Assembly (NCBI GenBank): GCA_947184155.2
Contig: CAMXCT020000443.1
Location: forward strand, 1-64,000
Reading direction: 5' to 3'
Length of the DNA: 64,000 nucleotides
From: Cladocopium goreaui
Taxonomy: Eukaryota; Sar; Dinophyceae; Suessiales; Symbiodiniaceae
Shown here in pieces: positions 36,318 through 49,229 of the stretch (positions are counted from its first letter, which is position 1; each line of letters starts with the position of its first letter). A program made the translations under genes and the position numbers. The notes under the pieces are model-generated. The model saw nothing but the letters and a program-made list of their open reading frames with translations. It ran no database searches and had not been told where the DNA came from.

Positions 36318-39300
36318 CTGCCCCCATCGCCCCGCGACAATGGGAACCATCCCAGATGAAGCATACAGGAAGCTTGAGAGGTTGCCGTTAGTATCATTCA
36401 TGGTGTCAACTTCTCCAGTCATCACTTGGGTTGAACCAATGTTGAAGCTAAATCAAGATCGAAAGTACGACACACCTGAAACCAGCAATCGGCCAGAGTT
36501 TCTTGGGCCTCCCGTACTCTCTAATCTGCAACTCCGTAAGAAGACTCACATGGAAATCCAGAAAACATATGTTGCCTGGGTGATTAAAACAAATCACCAT
36601 CCAAGTGTGCTGATATACATCATACATCTCTTATTTGTGGAAATCAGATGGTTTCAGCATGTTTCAGCAACAAAAAACACCATCAGAAACAGCTTGAACT
36701 GTCCAGCTGTCACTCCCCAAGGGGCGCACATGCGATTGGCCAGCGATTTGTGCAGGAATGGCGTCAATGCATCATCACATGCCCTGCCGACTGAAAGGCT
36801 GAAAGGTACACAAAATCCGTGGGGTTATCCCCAACTGCGTTACTGATAAAGGGGTCTCAGCCCACACCCGTAGCTGCCGTAGCTGTGAAAATCTGTCATT
36901 TTTTCTTCGTACTGATTCTTGGGACAGGATTTTCCTTGGTCTTGCAACCCGCTGCTATCAAGTCTGAGTCAATCCTTTGGTTGCACCTAAGTTCAAACTT
37001 AGGCTTCGAAGAGCATTTCATATTGGGCTCTTTCACATCCACAAGAATTTCCGTAACACTTCGCCCAGGTGCTTGGTATCCACCAGGCTACTCTTGCCAG
37101 TACCTTAGGTACTAAGTCACTGAAGATGGGGCAACAGCTGCTTTCCGTTTGAAATGAAAGGAACATGAAAATGACAACCCTCAGGAAACTCCGCAGTGAT
37201 CCAAGGAACCACAGTAGCCCTCAATGACTTTGCTACTGATCACCGGCTGCACAAACAAGCAGTCCTCCTGGCTTGAGGCTAGTTGTGGTTGTCGAAGGGG
37301 AAGAGGGTTTAAGAGCTTTTTCCTTGCTCGGACAATGGGCTGTACATGGCTGTACAATATCTGCCTCTTTTTCAAGACATAGAACATCCCTTTGTCAGAA
37401 CACCTCCTCACCGTCAGGGTTGTTTTGGTCCAAGATTCTGGACAAACAAGATACACAGTAAAATCAGGTCATTCCAACACTTCTGATCTTTTTGTGGCTG
37501 ACCCATAGCACCTCGACTTGATAGACATTGACACGAACTGGGTCTGTGGCCTGAAAATGTAGGTTTCATCTCCGCCCCAGATCTTCAAACATAGCCATTC
37601 CATGCCATTCCATGCCATTCCACTGTCCAAATCCAGCGGCTTAAACAGAAAGGCCACCCCAATTCCCCCCTGTCCGTTTGATTGCTTCTGGATGTCCCCT
37701 GAGCACAGGAGACCGGGACACCGGCAAACGGTTGCAAAAATGGGTAAACAAGTGACAAAGATGGACATAGACCATAAAGACAAATGCATAGTTTTATTAA
37801 AATGTCTGCCTGTCTGCCTGCGTGCCTGTCTGCCTATCTATCCATCCATCCATCCATCCATCCATCCATATATGATGTACTGTATATATATATATATGAT
37901 ACACAAAGTTGATACAGACCAACATCAAAGGCAAGAAAATGCGTGTAGAAAGAGACGCAATTCATAGCTATTGATGCACCTGCGAGCATGGGTAAACCAC
38001 CAACGAAGTGGGCATAGAAACAACAACAATGGTTTCTAGCCAGCTTCTCAAAGTGGAGGACACTCAAAATCCTTCAAGCTTGTCTTCTTTCTAGACCAGG
38101 AAAACGATCTTTTGAGACACGTTATCACTAGTACAATCCTTATTGAAAAATGTAATCCAAGGATCAATTCAGAAAGATCTACGTCGGATGAAAAAACTTG
38201 TTGCAAGCTGGTTGCTTCGGCCATCAAAAAAATCGAACTGTCATCTGGATTCATGATCCTAACCATGAAGATGGAAAAGAAAACAAACAGAATGTCTTTG
38301 GGATGTTTCAAGGGAAATCTACTGGAAAACCATGGTTTTCCCGTGAAATATGGGGTTTACTTGGTTTTCCTGTAAAACAAACATCGCTCAAACCAATGCG
38401 AGATCAATGAAAACCGCCATCCACATGTTGCTGTTGGATCATCGCTAAAACATGATTTTCCGCATATTTTCCCCATGAAAACTATCATTGTTGTAGAATA
38501 TTCGGCATTTCTGGACACTTCGACCAGTCGTAGTGGGACTTCACCAGGGCGTCTCTGATGAAGTCAGGTTGCAAACTTCAATGCCGAGACATGGCCAAGT
38601 AGGAAAGCAAGACCTGCGATGACCGGCTGGGCTGGATAGGACATGTCGCTGGCCGAAGTCCAAGTATGGTGGATCACCTTTGAAAACTATAGAAGCAACC
38701 TGCCAAAACATGCCAAAACGACTGGGACAAATGTTGCCCTGAAACGACATGGTCTACATGTGCTGCAATATTCTGAGTCAAATGGCTCATCTTGAGACCA
38801 CACATTTTTTGCCACCAGGTTTTTGCCAGTGATGGAATTTCGCTTGAGAAAACCTAGGACAATTTCGTAGATCATGAGATAGGTTCAAACCAAAAACTCG
38901 GTCGAGCAGTGGCAATCTGAAACCAATGGGACCTTGTGGAAACAAAGGAATCACGAGCCATCGGTTCGAAATACATCCACTGGATTCCCAATTGAAACAC
39001 TCCTGTGATACTATCAACACAATAGATTCCCATTTCTGATTTGAGGCTCTGGAAATGGCGGATACCTATGGCAAATCTGAGGAAAATGATCAACCACTTG
39101 GGTTTTTCATCGCAAACCATCCTGTCCCCCAGCGGCATGGTTCCAGATCTCCAAGTGACCGAGGGTCGTCTGGCGCTTCATTGCGTTGGAAAGTCACCCG
39201 CTGGACCGAGGGCACCCTTTCCGGACAGAGGGCAGCTTAAGCCCACTGCAGAAGTGGCGATTTTCCGAAGAAAAACCACAAGCAAACCAACCATAAATTG

Positions 39301-40171
39301 TGATGGTTTGTGATAAACCTAGGACATGAATCGAGGCTATATCCTTCAGTAAATCAGTTACATCAGCATTTCCTGTGAGACTGACAGAATTTGGAAGCGT
39401 CCTGAATGATATGGTCCTGAGTCCTCAGGCACAGATCATTTAGGTGATCATGAATACGATGAACATGATACAGAAAAATAATTTGCATATGGATATAGCT
39501 TAACAATTAGGTACATTAGGTAGATTAGGATAGATTAGGTACCATTTTCTATCCTCAATTGGGCTGATCACAGCGATTGGGTACTGCTCCCATCCTGGTC
39601 TTTGGTCTAAGCTGATGGCTCTGCTGTTGGTCCCATCTTTATTGGTTACATGTGAGGTTTTTGATGTGCAGATTGTCTGTTGAAATATCGTACTCCAAAA
39701 TAGTAGGGTTAGTGACAACGGCAATCTGTGGTCATTTGGCATTACAGCCTCCGCCGCGTTGTCTTTTTTCGCCCGACGCAGGCAGAATGGCGCAGTGCGA
39801 ACGGCCTGGTGCGTCGATTCATTGACCTGACCTTGAATGATCAACAACTGAGATACCTTCATCAGCTCCATGGCTAGCTGGAAAATCCCCGAACTAAATG
39901 GAGGTTTCGTTCGCTGGGAAAATGATTGATACATGTTACATATCCAATGGTGGACTGTCCAGCAAGCGATCTTGGATGACACTGCTGAGTTTGACCAATT
40001 CCTGGGAGCCACGGAATATTTCAGTGAAACCACGATGATATGTAATGGTGCAATGTATCGTATGGAAGAGAAATCCACTCTTCTCAAAATCGCCTGGCAA
40101 CTACACGTGACCAGTTGAAACTGTCTTCTGGTGCATGAGTGGCTACGTTCGTGTTGTCTTTGAATCCTCGC
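36318..40171. other. Intron-like region with a short TCCA/TA microsatellite
   Basis: A TGCC/TCCA microsatellite with a TA run lies at about 37,800-37,900. A possible minus-strand exon at about 39,125-39,200 reads VTFQRNEAPDDPRSLGDL after a GTCCAG| acceptor. Nothing else is supportable. Confidence 0.3.
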
Positions 40172-40257
40172 CTGTCAAAATTCCATCGCCGGAACTCAAC
40201 AGAAGAGCGTGCGGCGCTTGCGCACCAGCGCCCGCTCGCCCGGAGGACCACAGGGGC
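40172..40257 (-). CDS. Candidate exon with GC donor
   Basis: 86-nt minus-strand stretch from CTAACCAG| to GACAG|GCGAGG. The open frame reads APVVLRASGRWC and ends VEFRRWNFDR. It is markedly more GC-rich than its surroundings, which supports coding. No family is recognised. Confidence 0.35.
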
Positions 40258-41189
40258 CTGGTTAGGGGAGATCTTGTTGGGGTCAAATGGATTTAGATGG
40301 TAACCCCATTCATATTGAAGTATCACAGTAAAAAACAGTTATAGTTCTCATATTTATTGAACCCGTTCATTGAAAAATGGGTTATTTATAGATGATTTAA
40401 AAAAAATATGATCCCCATAGATATGGTATGTAGATTTCATGATTTTCCACCATCGTTGAATCCATTGGATTGGTATATGATGGATTGACATTTTATAGAT
40501 ATTATTTCCATAAATGCTGTATACCATTTTGTACTATTATGTACGGTTATTGGATGGATTTAGATGTTATATATATATTATTCATGGGGCGTTCTTAGAT
40601 GGTATATGAATCCCTAAAAATCGATGGGATAACCACTATAGTAACAGTAGTGGTGAATATGACTTAAAATAACTATTTCAATATTATTGTACCATATATA
40701 GATGGTAACTTTATAATTATAAGTATCATTCACACAGTGAATGGTGGTAGCCCCGTTCATGTGGTAAATCCAAAAAAGATTCACCATAGATCGCCATACC
40801 CAGTGGGGTTTTGTCCCGTATCTAATCATAGTTATTACCATCGTTTAAGCTAAAAACAGTCTTTTCATATGATGATCTTGTCAATATCGCTTTCATTGTA
40901 CCATGTCTTATGAGCATTTATTCAATCATTAATCTACGGTATTCGATTGCAGTCTGATATCATTTAATTGTAGTTAGATAATTGTGTTGAGTATTATTGC
41001 CGTAAATAATAAATAAGATAATGATATATATATAGCCACTAAGGGGATTTTAATCGGGTTATAATTTGGGACTTGATCATGTGGATCTATCTATCTAATG
41101 GTGATTGCTGCATGCTCCATTTCACAACACCATTGCTTTAGCAACACTGTGTTGGTAGAATATGATATCACAATCACATCAATGAGGGC

Positions 41190-41833
41190 TCCCTAGGTCA
41201 TCGGAGACCCAAGTTCGAGACATCGCCGTTTCACCAAAAACATATGATTGGCCCGAAGGCATCCCTAATATTCCTCTTCGTGCTTGGCGCCAGGTCATGA
41301 CGGGGTCCAGGTTGATGCGTTTTATTCTGGAGGTTTTCTTGGCTTTGGTGTTGACGGGTGGATGTGCCTTTATCGAACACCCTCAGTACCCGGTCTGGGC
41401 ACAGGGCATGGCACCGGCCAGTATTTGGTCCAGTTTGCCCATGCGCCTTTTGAAAACCATAGCGGCTGTCGGAATAACGAGCTTTGACCAATGCATCTTC
41501 GGTTGCGCATCGAAGAAACCAACGACCATTGTTCACCTCCGACTTCCGGCTTTGCGGCATACCATCTTGCGCACTGGCCTCATGGGACGTTGTTCCCACC
41601 ATGCTTCTGCCCACGAAGTGTTGTCCGGAAGGGATGCTGAAGGCCTTTTTAAAACGGCCCAAGGGAAGATCTACCCGCATGGCCTCAACCGTGCCATAGC
41701 CAATGCGGTGGTAGCCTACGTGCAAAGCACGTTTCTTCCTTCCAATTCTCAGCTTTTCCCTGCTGAGCTTAGTGACATGTTGGTGAATGATTTTGTCACG
41801 GATGGCACTGTGCAGCCTGATTTCTACGGATAG
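41190..41833 (+). pseudogene. 5'-truncated non-LTR retrotransposon tail (C-terminal methyltransferase-like region only)
   Basis: Open from 41,297, with the same frame recognisable back to about 41,190. It encodes LMRFILE, GGCAFIEHPQYP, SFDQCIFGCASKKPTT and GKIYPHGLNRAI, and ends VQPDFYG then TAG. The large ORF2 at 51.9-60.5 kb ends with the matching LMRFILQ, GGCAFLEHPAFP, TLDQCIYGCPARKPTT, AKIYPPQLNAAL and VQPDHYG. Only the last ~200 residues are present, with no reverse transcriptase upstream: the classic outcome of incomplete target-primed reverse transcription. Amino-acid identity is moderate, so it derives from a related family and not from this copy. Confidence 0.85.
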
Positions 41834-42733
41834 GAATCACCATCCCTGTGTCTAGAGTAGCCCACTGTCACGTGTTTTGCATGAGACCAAGCAAGAAATC
41901 TTGCAGTATCGCGAAATGAAAAAATGAAAAATCTCACCTAGGTCGAGCTGATTTGACTCCCTTGACGAGGTCAGTTTGTTGATTTCATCTAACACCTGGG
42001 TGCTGTGGTGTGTATGTTATACCTGGGTGCTCCTCTTTGCAACACCAACACAAAATAACAAATTGACTAATTATACACATAGATTTTTAGTTGAAAAGTC
42101 GAGCGATTTTACCAGCAAAGAATGGTGACAAACATCAGGGACTTTACTCGTGAAACATGGGGTTTTACAACCAGCTAACGGTGAATGTGACCGACCAAGC
42201 AGCCAAGAAACGGTGATTTACCCAGCAAGGTGGGATTTTTATCGGTAACAAAGGGTAAATAATCAGGAAAACTACGATGAAATAAGCTGGGAAAAGGCGT
42301 GGTGGTTCAACCAACAACGAGGATCTATCCAACCCAAGGGAAACCACCAGGAAAATTTGAAACAGGCATCAAAGAAGGAAAGCATAGGAAAGCAAACAAC
42401 AAGTGTTGGAATCTGACCAACACTATTGGGCTATCAGGCTATCGGCATCAATTTTCTTGCATTTTTTCAGCGACAAGAATTGGACAGTTCCATACATTTC
42501 CAGCTTCCCAATGAAACTTCACCATTTTCAGATACTTCAATGGTGAGCTGAGACCGTTAACGAGCTAAGCCGAGCCAATTTGTTGGGATCCCGACCCCGG
42601 AATTCATGCCTTCTAAATGTCGTCGCCAACAGTGATCAAAAGGATCCCAGTCTCGGATTCCAGCGGGATTTTGCAGAACTGCTTGGGAAACCATGATTTT
42701 CTCCATTGAAGCCATATTTTTCGGCTGAGTATC

Positions 42734-42792
42734 TGAAAGAAATAGAGCTGTTGTCAAAGTCGAAGAGGCACGTGGCGCCGCAGTAAGGAAAC
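42734..42792 (-). CDS. Exon of the CGAxCLFDFD module, possible GA donor
   Basis: 59-nt minus-strand exon after CCGTAG|, reading one base, FPYCGATCLFDFDNSSISF, then one base. It parallels the exon at 29,938-29,990 in sequence and phase. Where the other exon has TTTCG|GTGCAT, this one has TTTCA|GATACT, so if spliced at the equivalent site it uses a GA donor, a type reported in dinoflagellates. Confidence 0.45.
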
Positions 42793-44795
42793 CTACGGCC
42801 GTCCGCGCGGGTCAATTTGGGAGGAAAATGGTGACCCTACCCTGGTGACCCTGGTGACCCTGGGATAAAATGGAACTGGCTCCGGAATCTGAGTCGTTCT
42901 CATGATTCTAATATGATTCATACTACCAAAAACAGACCAATATCAGCGACGTGAGATCGCAAAACAGAGAAATAGCCATTGATCATCAGTCATCAAGTAC
43001 CTAGATTCACACTTCAGGAGTCTGGCAGGCAAGTCCCAATCGTTAGGAAATCAATTTGAAGATCATTTACAATCGAAATCCCAATCTTTGGATTCCAATT
43101 CTTGAAATCTGGGGCTCCACACATAAAATTGGCAAAGGCTTTGCGCACCTGCGAAGCGACAGGGGCGAGCTCTGGATGGAAAATCGATATGACTTTCCCA
43201 GCGAACGACACCTCCATTTCCTTTGGGGATTTCCCAGCTAGCCACGTTTGACTGACTAGCGGATTGCTGGGTCCATGGACAGGCAAGAGAGAGAGAGAGA
43301 GATATATATATATATATACATCTGAATGCACTCCAAGGGCCCCTGAAAAAATCATGCCATGTTTTTCACAAGGTTTCAGACTTGGAATGGGCGTCCTGAA
43401 GCCGACCAGCACATGACACAGACCCCCAACCATCTTGTCTTTCTCAGCACTCAAAATTCTCACCTATGTTTCTGGACTTCAAACTCATTCCCATCCCAAT
43501 TTATCCTATTTTTTCCACATCAACTCAAACAACATGACATTTTGTTGATTTACCACAAACCAAAGCCAATTGAGCTTTACTCCGTCGGGTTTACCACCTC
43601 AAAGAACTGGGGTACCAGTTTCAGCCACAACCCCTGACCTTAGCCGTATCCGAATAGTTGCAGCCACGTGCTCGTGGAGTTTCACCTGGACCTGGATGGA
43701 CCGAATGGAAACATGTAAACAATGTAAACCTCAGGATTTGCTTATTGGTAAATCAGCAAAATGTAGCAAAATGTCATGTCAGTGTGGTGAACATCCTATG
43801 AGATGCCATTATTGGGGCATTATGATCATGTCTATCCTGTCTGGAGAATGGATTATCCCAATCCTTCATTGATAGAGCTTGGTCGGCGACGTTGCCTGAG
43901 GTCCTAGGATTCATGGTGTTCATGTTGGGCTTGGTTTTATGTCTCCAAAGTTGGTGGTAACGTGTCTGAAGATGGGCTATGCATTGCTACTTTACTGTCG
44001 GATGGAATGGGGTACCCTATATATTGATCCATGAGATGATTGATGAAGCACCAAGGTCACCATTGCTGAAAGCAAGCATCAAAGTTCATTAAAAACATAG
44101 AATTTCCAAGAGAAAACGCATCATCCAAACTGGTTTGTTGGATAGTTTTGGTAGTTCTATCCTTAGTTGTCAGGGAAGTATATCTAGATTATCATAGTAC
44201 ATCCCTTTTGGTCACGACGATTGGGTGCCCCAGCAAAAGGATTTGAGGTCACCGGTACCATCATGAACGGGACGGCAGGGAACCTCGAGCGTCTCGTGGG
44301 GAAATGGGTGCGTTTTGAGGTTATCCGTACGCCGGAAATAAGCTGCACTTAGTCAGGGATATTGGACAAAAACTTATCACTTAGCCACTTAGCTATGACA
44401 AAACCATTCAAAAACATTTGGATATCCTTTGATCTTTCCAAGATCGAAAACATCCCAAGAGACACCGCGCTTTTCAGCAGAGCCTTGAGCAGGGCGGATC
44501 AAACCATGCCTTCAAGTCTTTCAACAAAAGCCGTGCCCCATGTGGGCTTGCCATGGTTTTATGATGGGGAAACGATCCCAACCATGGCGACCTGGCAGTT
44601 CGGCTCAAAAATCGGCGGCGACTTGCCATTGGTCGTATTTCAATGTATTTTATCCTGGGTTGGAATGGGGTCAATCGGTCAATGCTCAGAGCTGACTACA
44701 AAGCCAAATCTCCAGTTCTGTCACCTCGCCAATCGGCCCCAGTTCATGGGCCATCCAATAGTTTATCGATTATATCCAAATAAATCCCCATGTTC
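42793..44795. other. Intron-like region
   Basis: A minus-strand stretch near 44,247-44,352 (SGVRITSKRTHFPTRRS) lies between GTGCAG| and |GTACCG and could be an exon. A short GAGA/TA microsatellite is at 43,286-43,320. Nothing else is supportable. Confidence 0.3.
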
Positions 44796-44797
44796 AT

Positions 44798-45445
44798 CAT
44801 ATATATATATACAATATACATATATATATATACAATATACATATATATATATATATAAATACAATATACATACATATATATATAAATACAATATACATAT
44901 ATATATATACAATATACATATATATATATATACAATATACATATATATATATAAATACAATATATATATATATAATGTATATATATATACAATATATATA
45001 TATATGTACAATATATATATATATATACAATGTATATATATATACAATATATATATATATAGACAATATCTATTTATATACATACAATAAATAAATATAT
45101 ATATATGTATACAATATATATATATATTGTTAAATATACACAATATATATATATATTGTTATATATATACAATATATATATACATACAATATATATATAT
45201 ACAATATATATATACTTATATATATACTTATATATATACTTATATATATATTGTTATATATATAGTTATATATATAAACAATATATATATATATAAGTAA
45301 ATATATATAAGTATATATATATACAATATATATATACAATAGATATATAATATATATATATACATATACAATATATATATATGTATATACAATACATATA
45401 TATATATGTATATATATATATGTATATATATATATATTCATATGT
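44798..45445. repeat. (TA)n microsatellite with ACAATA interruptions
   Basis: About 650 bp of TATATATA broken at semi-regular 20-30 bp intervals by ACAATATA or AAATACAATA. YIYIY-type ORFs on both strands are artefacts. The sequence is strongly self-complementary. Confidence 0.95.
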
Positions 45446-47232
45446 ATTCATGTATCATCATTTACCATCATTTACCAGAATTACAATATCCGGCTACAAA
45501 CCATCATTTGTCATATTTTTGATGCTTCAACCCACCTGTTTTTTGTAACCAATGATACTTGTCAGCTCAGCAAGGAACTGAGCAACTGGAGATCGGACAG
45601 CAAAACACCTCGTTCTTTCGGTGCGTGAAGAGCGCTGAGTTGATTTTGGCAGCAGACTGCAGTCGATCAACTCTGCGAATTTCACTTGAAACTTTTCAAA
45701 CTGTGGGATAGACCCAACTGATACAACTCTTTGATGAACAGACCGTGGAAGACTGGAGCAAATCCCTTGATCTGGCCCAATCCTCTGGTACAGCAAGCAC
45801 TACAAAGAACTAAGCCCTGCAGTTGCGATTTATGGAGGACCAAACATTGGTTTAGAATGGTTGAAACATTATGGTTTCTTGGATGGTAAATCTCATATCG
45901 CATTTGATCATGAGAACTGCATACATTCATTTTTTGCTTCCAAATATATATATATATATACTTATACACGCATAAGATAAGTTTCCCATCCTGTGTATTA
46001 AAAACAGTTTCACCACGACATTTTTTGGAAATCAGCAATCTGCATGACACTTCGTAGCAATGCCGAATTTCAGGCTGCTCAGGTTTCGGTCAAGGTGATG
46101 TGTGAAAATGCCGGTCAGTTGAGACATTAGAATTCAACATCTGGTTCTGGTTGGTAGGTCCTCTGAAACATATTAGTCAATGGGAAGGATTATCCCATAT
46201 ATTATGGAAAATAAAACATGTTCCAAACCACCAACCAGGGTTTGTTATTGAGTTCACATCAAACCACAGCATTTAGAAAACACATCATTAAAGTACTCAG
46301 AGTTTTTCAAAATCTTCATGGTTTGGATCGGTAAATCCATCATTTTTGGATCGGTAAATCCAGCATTTTGTCATAAATGGCACCCGAGAATGACATGGTT
46401 TAGACAATGATTTCACCATTAAAATCACCATTTTAGGGCATGCCCCATTTTTGGACAACCCCAGATAAGTTGACCAAGAGTAGAAACCAACTTGAACAAA
46501 TTAGAAAAAGGAAATTTCAATGTCCATTCATGGGAGCAAGCCAACAAAACAAAACACGTGCTTGTTCCTGTGGTATTAGCTCTGGCATGCGATACAGATA
46601 TACATAGTACCTTTTTATTACCCAGTTTGTTGAGCCCTGCGTTCTGCCCCATTGTCCGCATTGGAATAGGTTTGGCCGTCCGGGAAAGTGACTAAACATG
46701 TACGTACCAAAGTGGATATGTACGAAAATGGCGTATACCCCGCAATTTAACAGGGAACCTGTTTTTTTGTTGTGAAATGTTTCAGGAAACCCAAGTTGAC
46801 CCTTCCCCAATTTCCTTTCGCAGTGCTTGAAGTCTCACAGAAAACATAGAAAACCACCTTGACTGAAACCCGACTATGCAATTAGTTGCGCAAGTTGCGC
46901 AAGTCCGGCAACAGCATTTGCCGCACCGTCGGTGCTTTCTGTTGGGGCCATGGAGTCGTGTTGGGAGGTTCTCTGAACGAAGTGGCGATGTAACCAGCAA
47001 AATATGGTGAGTTCACTACCGTGACTCACGAGCAGCGACAGCTGAATTTTAGGATGGATAACTGGGCTGCATCCAACTCCACAGTTGAAAATCCTCGGAT
47101 TCTCCTTACCTCCAAACCCGTCCAAAGCCCCAACATTTTGTATTCCTTTTGTCTTCCAACTCGGCTACCAGGAGGTTCTCAAAACATCTCGGTGCATGGA
47201 ACCCCCGCCATCCAAGCCTGGCGAACAGGGAC
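45446..47232. other. Intron-like region with one possible LamG-type exon
   Basis: A minus-strand stretch near 45,684-45,766 (GFAPVFHGLFIKELYQLG) follows ATCAAG| and precedes |GTGAAA. It loosely resembles the penultimate strands of a LamG domain. Uncertain. Confidence 0.25.
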
Positions 47233-47324
47233 CTGATGGAGAGCCGGACGACATGTGGAGATTGAACGACCCTTGCCGATCAACCATCCTGAGGAGAGCG
47301 GCCCCGAGGCCCAACTTGGAGTTT
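47233..47324 (-). CDS. Candidate LamG-type exon
   Basis: 92-nt minus-strand exon between TATCGCAG| and ATCAG|GTCCCT. The frame starting after one base reads NSKLGLGAALLRMVDRQGSF and continues NLHMSSGSPS. It parallels the exon at 21,770-21,875 (GALITIRDDGKLNM) in position of the GA-L-x4-D-x-G-x-x-N pattern, so a second LamG domain is probably encoded upstream of the one at 19.5-22.3 kb. Confidence 0.4.
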
Positions 47325-48726
47325 CTGCGATAACCACTCCCCCTACCGGGTTCAACCCGGTATCACTACTCAGTTGTGCCAAAAATGTTTGGGATGGCTA
47401 ATTCAACTACAAATCAACAAGACAAGCTGCAGCGTTTCGGATGTGTTCTTCTTTGATGTTTCTTGAGGGGGGTTTTCCGCTTCACTTCACGTCTCATCTG
47501 GCCGGAGCAGGTGGAAAGCTACAAGAGAGTGGAAGTGAATTTAATGCATCACGAGGAGAAACCATGAACTCTGACCTTTGCCATCAAGATCCACGAAAAT
47601 CTTTGGAGCTTCCCAAAACCAGTGGGGTGATATCAAGAACTAGTTAGCATCCGACTTTCGCAAGAAGTTCGAGATCTATGCATCATGCCGGCTGGGGAGA
47701 AAAACCCTGAATTAAGCACAAATGAAAGTTGAAATAGGTTGAATGGTGAACTAGGGTGAAAGGACATGAGAGCGCAACAAACACATCCCACACAATGTGC
47801 TGTATTGGATCCTAATGCTTGAAGGGACAGCCTTGCGATGCATTCTTCTGGAGGGATTTCCAGTCATATGGTTATGTGTCAAAACCCTGATACCCAAACG
47901 GTACCAATAGCTGGTGAATGGACGTTGATTCCCTGGACATCGGTTTTGAATGGTTTTGACCCATCTTGCAGAATGTTCCAATCACATCACTTCACTCCCA
48001 TTCCTTCCACTGGTAACACTGGTGCTGATTTCATCAGCCTCTGAGGCTTCACTGGCCATCGAGTGCTGAGTGCACGCTGGGCTTCTCCAGTTGCGTTAGA
48101 TCTTCAACGAGTTCTTTCATCGCCTCCGGATGCACGGAAAAATTCCACTAAAATCTCCGGAGTTCTGAGACATCCCGGTTTGGGTGGTAAAAAATTGGAC
48201 ACCCAAGTTGAGAAAGTTGTTTGTTTACTGGTGAAATCAAGCGCAAAGTGGGATGATCATAGCCCATTGAAAGATCTCAATAGGATACAGTGCCTGATTT
48301 CAGAATCCTCAACAACATCACGTATACTTTACATACCCGCCAATCGAAACCCTGCTGTGTTGGATCTTCTCATTGGGGGCCCATCTCGGGGTAATTGTAG
48401 CCCGCATATCCCTTCGTCCAAAAGCAAGGTATACTGGTGTACGCGGACTTATGGCAATCCCAAGGTGGAAAAAAAAGGACTATAATTTACAATTTGAAAC
48501 ACCTGTATTTTTCTTCTCCCACTATCTTCACGACACACCCATCTCATATTCTGAGTTGTATCCCATGATATCCTTTGAACATTGCCATAGCTTGGTCGGT
48601 TTATACCCCTAGATCTTTGTTGATTCCATTCAACATCCATTCAAATACATCGTTTCGCAAACCAGATTTGAATTGGTTATTTTATATCCCCAACTTTAAA
48701 CAACTTCACGTCCCAAGCCATCTTAC

Positions 48727-48833
48727 CCATCTCCACGCAGCGTGGCAGCCTGGTCCGTGTCCGGAGCTGGCATGTTGAGACACCAAGAGTCGAGATCCAT
48801 CGGCATCCGGTCCATGCGCTCCTTGTATCTCAC
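48727..48833 (-). CDS. Candidate exon with DSWCL motif
   Basis: 107-nt minus-strand exon from TTCCAG| to a strong donor GATGG|GTAAGA, open in two frames. One frame contains MDLDSWCLNMPAPD, which resembles CDSWCVYDFE at 36.3 kb. It is the most upstream exon seen before the family A repeat and retrotransposon. Confidence 0.4.
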
Positions 48834-48908
48834 CTGGAATTCACCAAAATTTGGACCATTGACGTAGAACAATCCCTGATGAATTCATGAAACAATTCAT
48901 CATATCCT

Positions 48909-49175
48909 ACCAGTAGTACCGCACAAGGCGGTGGCGGAAGTTTCAAAAATAGGAAACCTATAGGAGAGCTTGGTTGTTGAGAATCAGGGATGGCAGAGCG
49001 AAGCCACTGATGGACCGAAAGGTGCTTGAGGTCTCCTCTCTTTTTCTCTCTTTCTCTGACTATCTACTTACCTACCAGCCTATCTTCTATGTATCTATCT
49101 ATCTGTTGATCTAGCTATCTATCTCTCTCTTTCTCTCTTTCATCTTATTACCTATCTACCTATCGACCTATCTAC

Positions 49176-49229
<54 letters not shown>

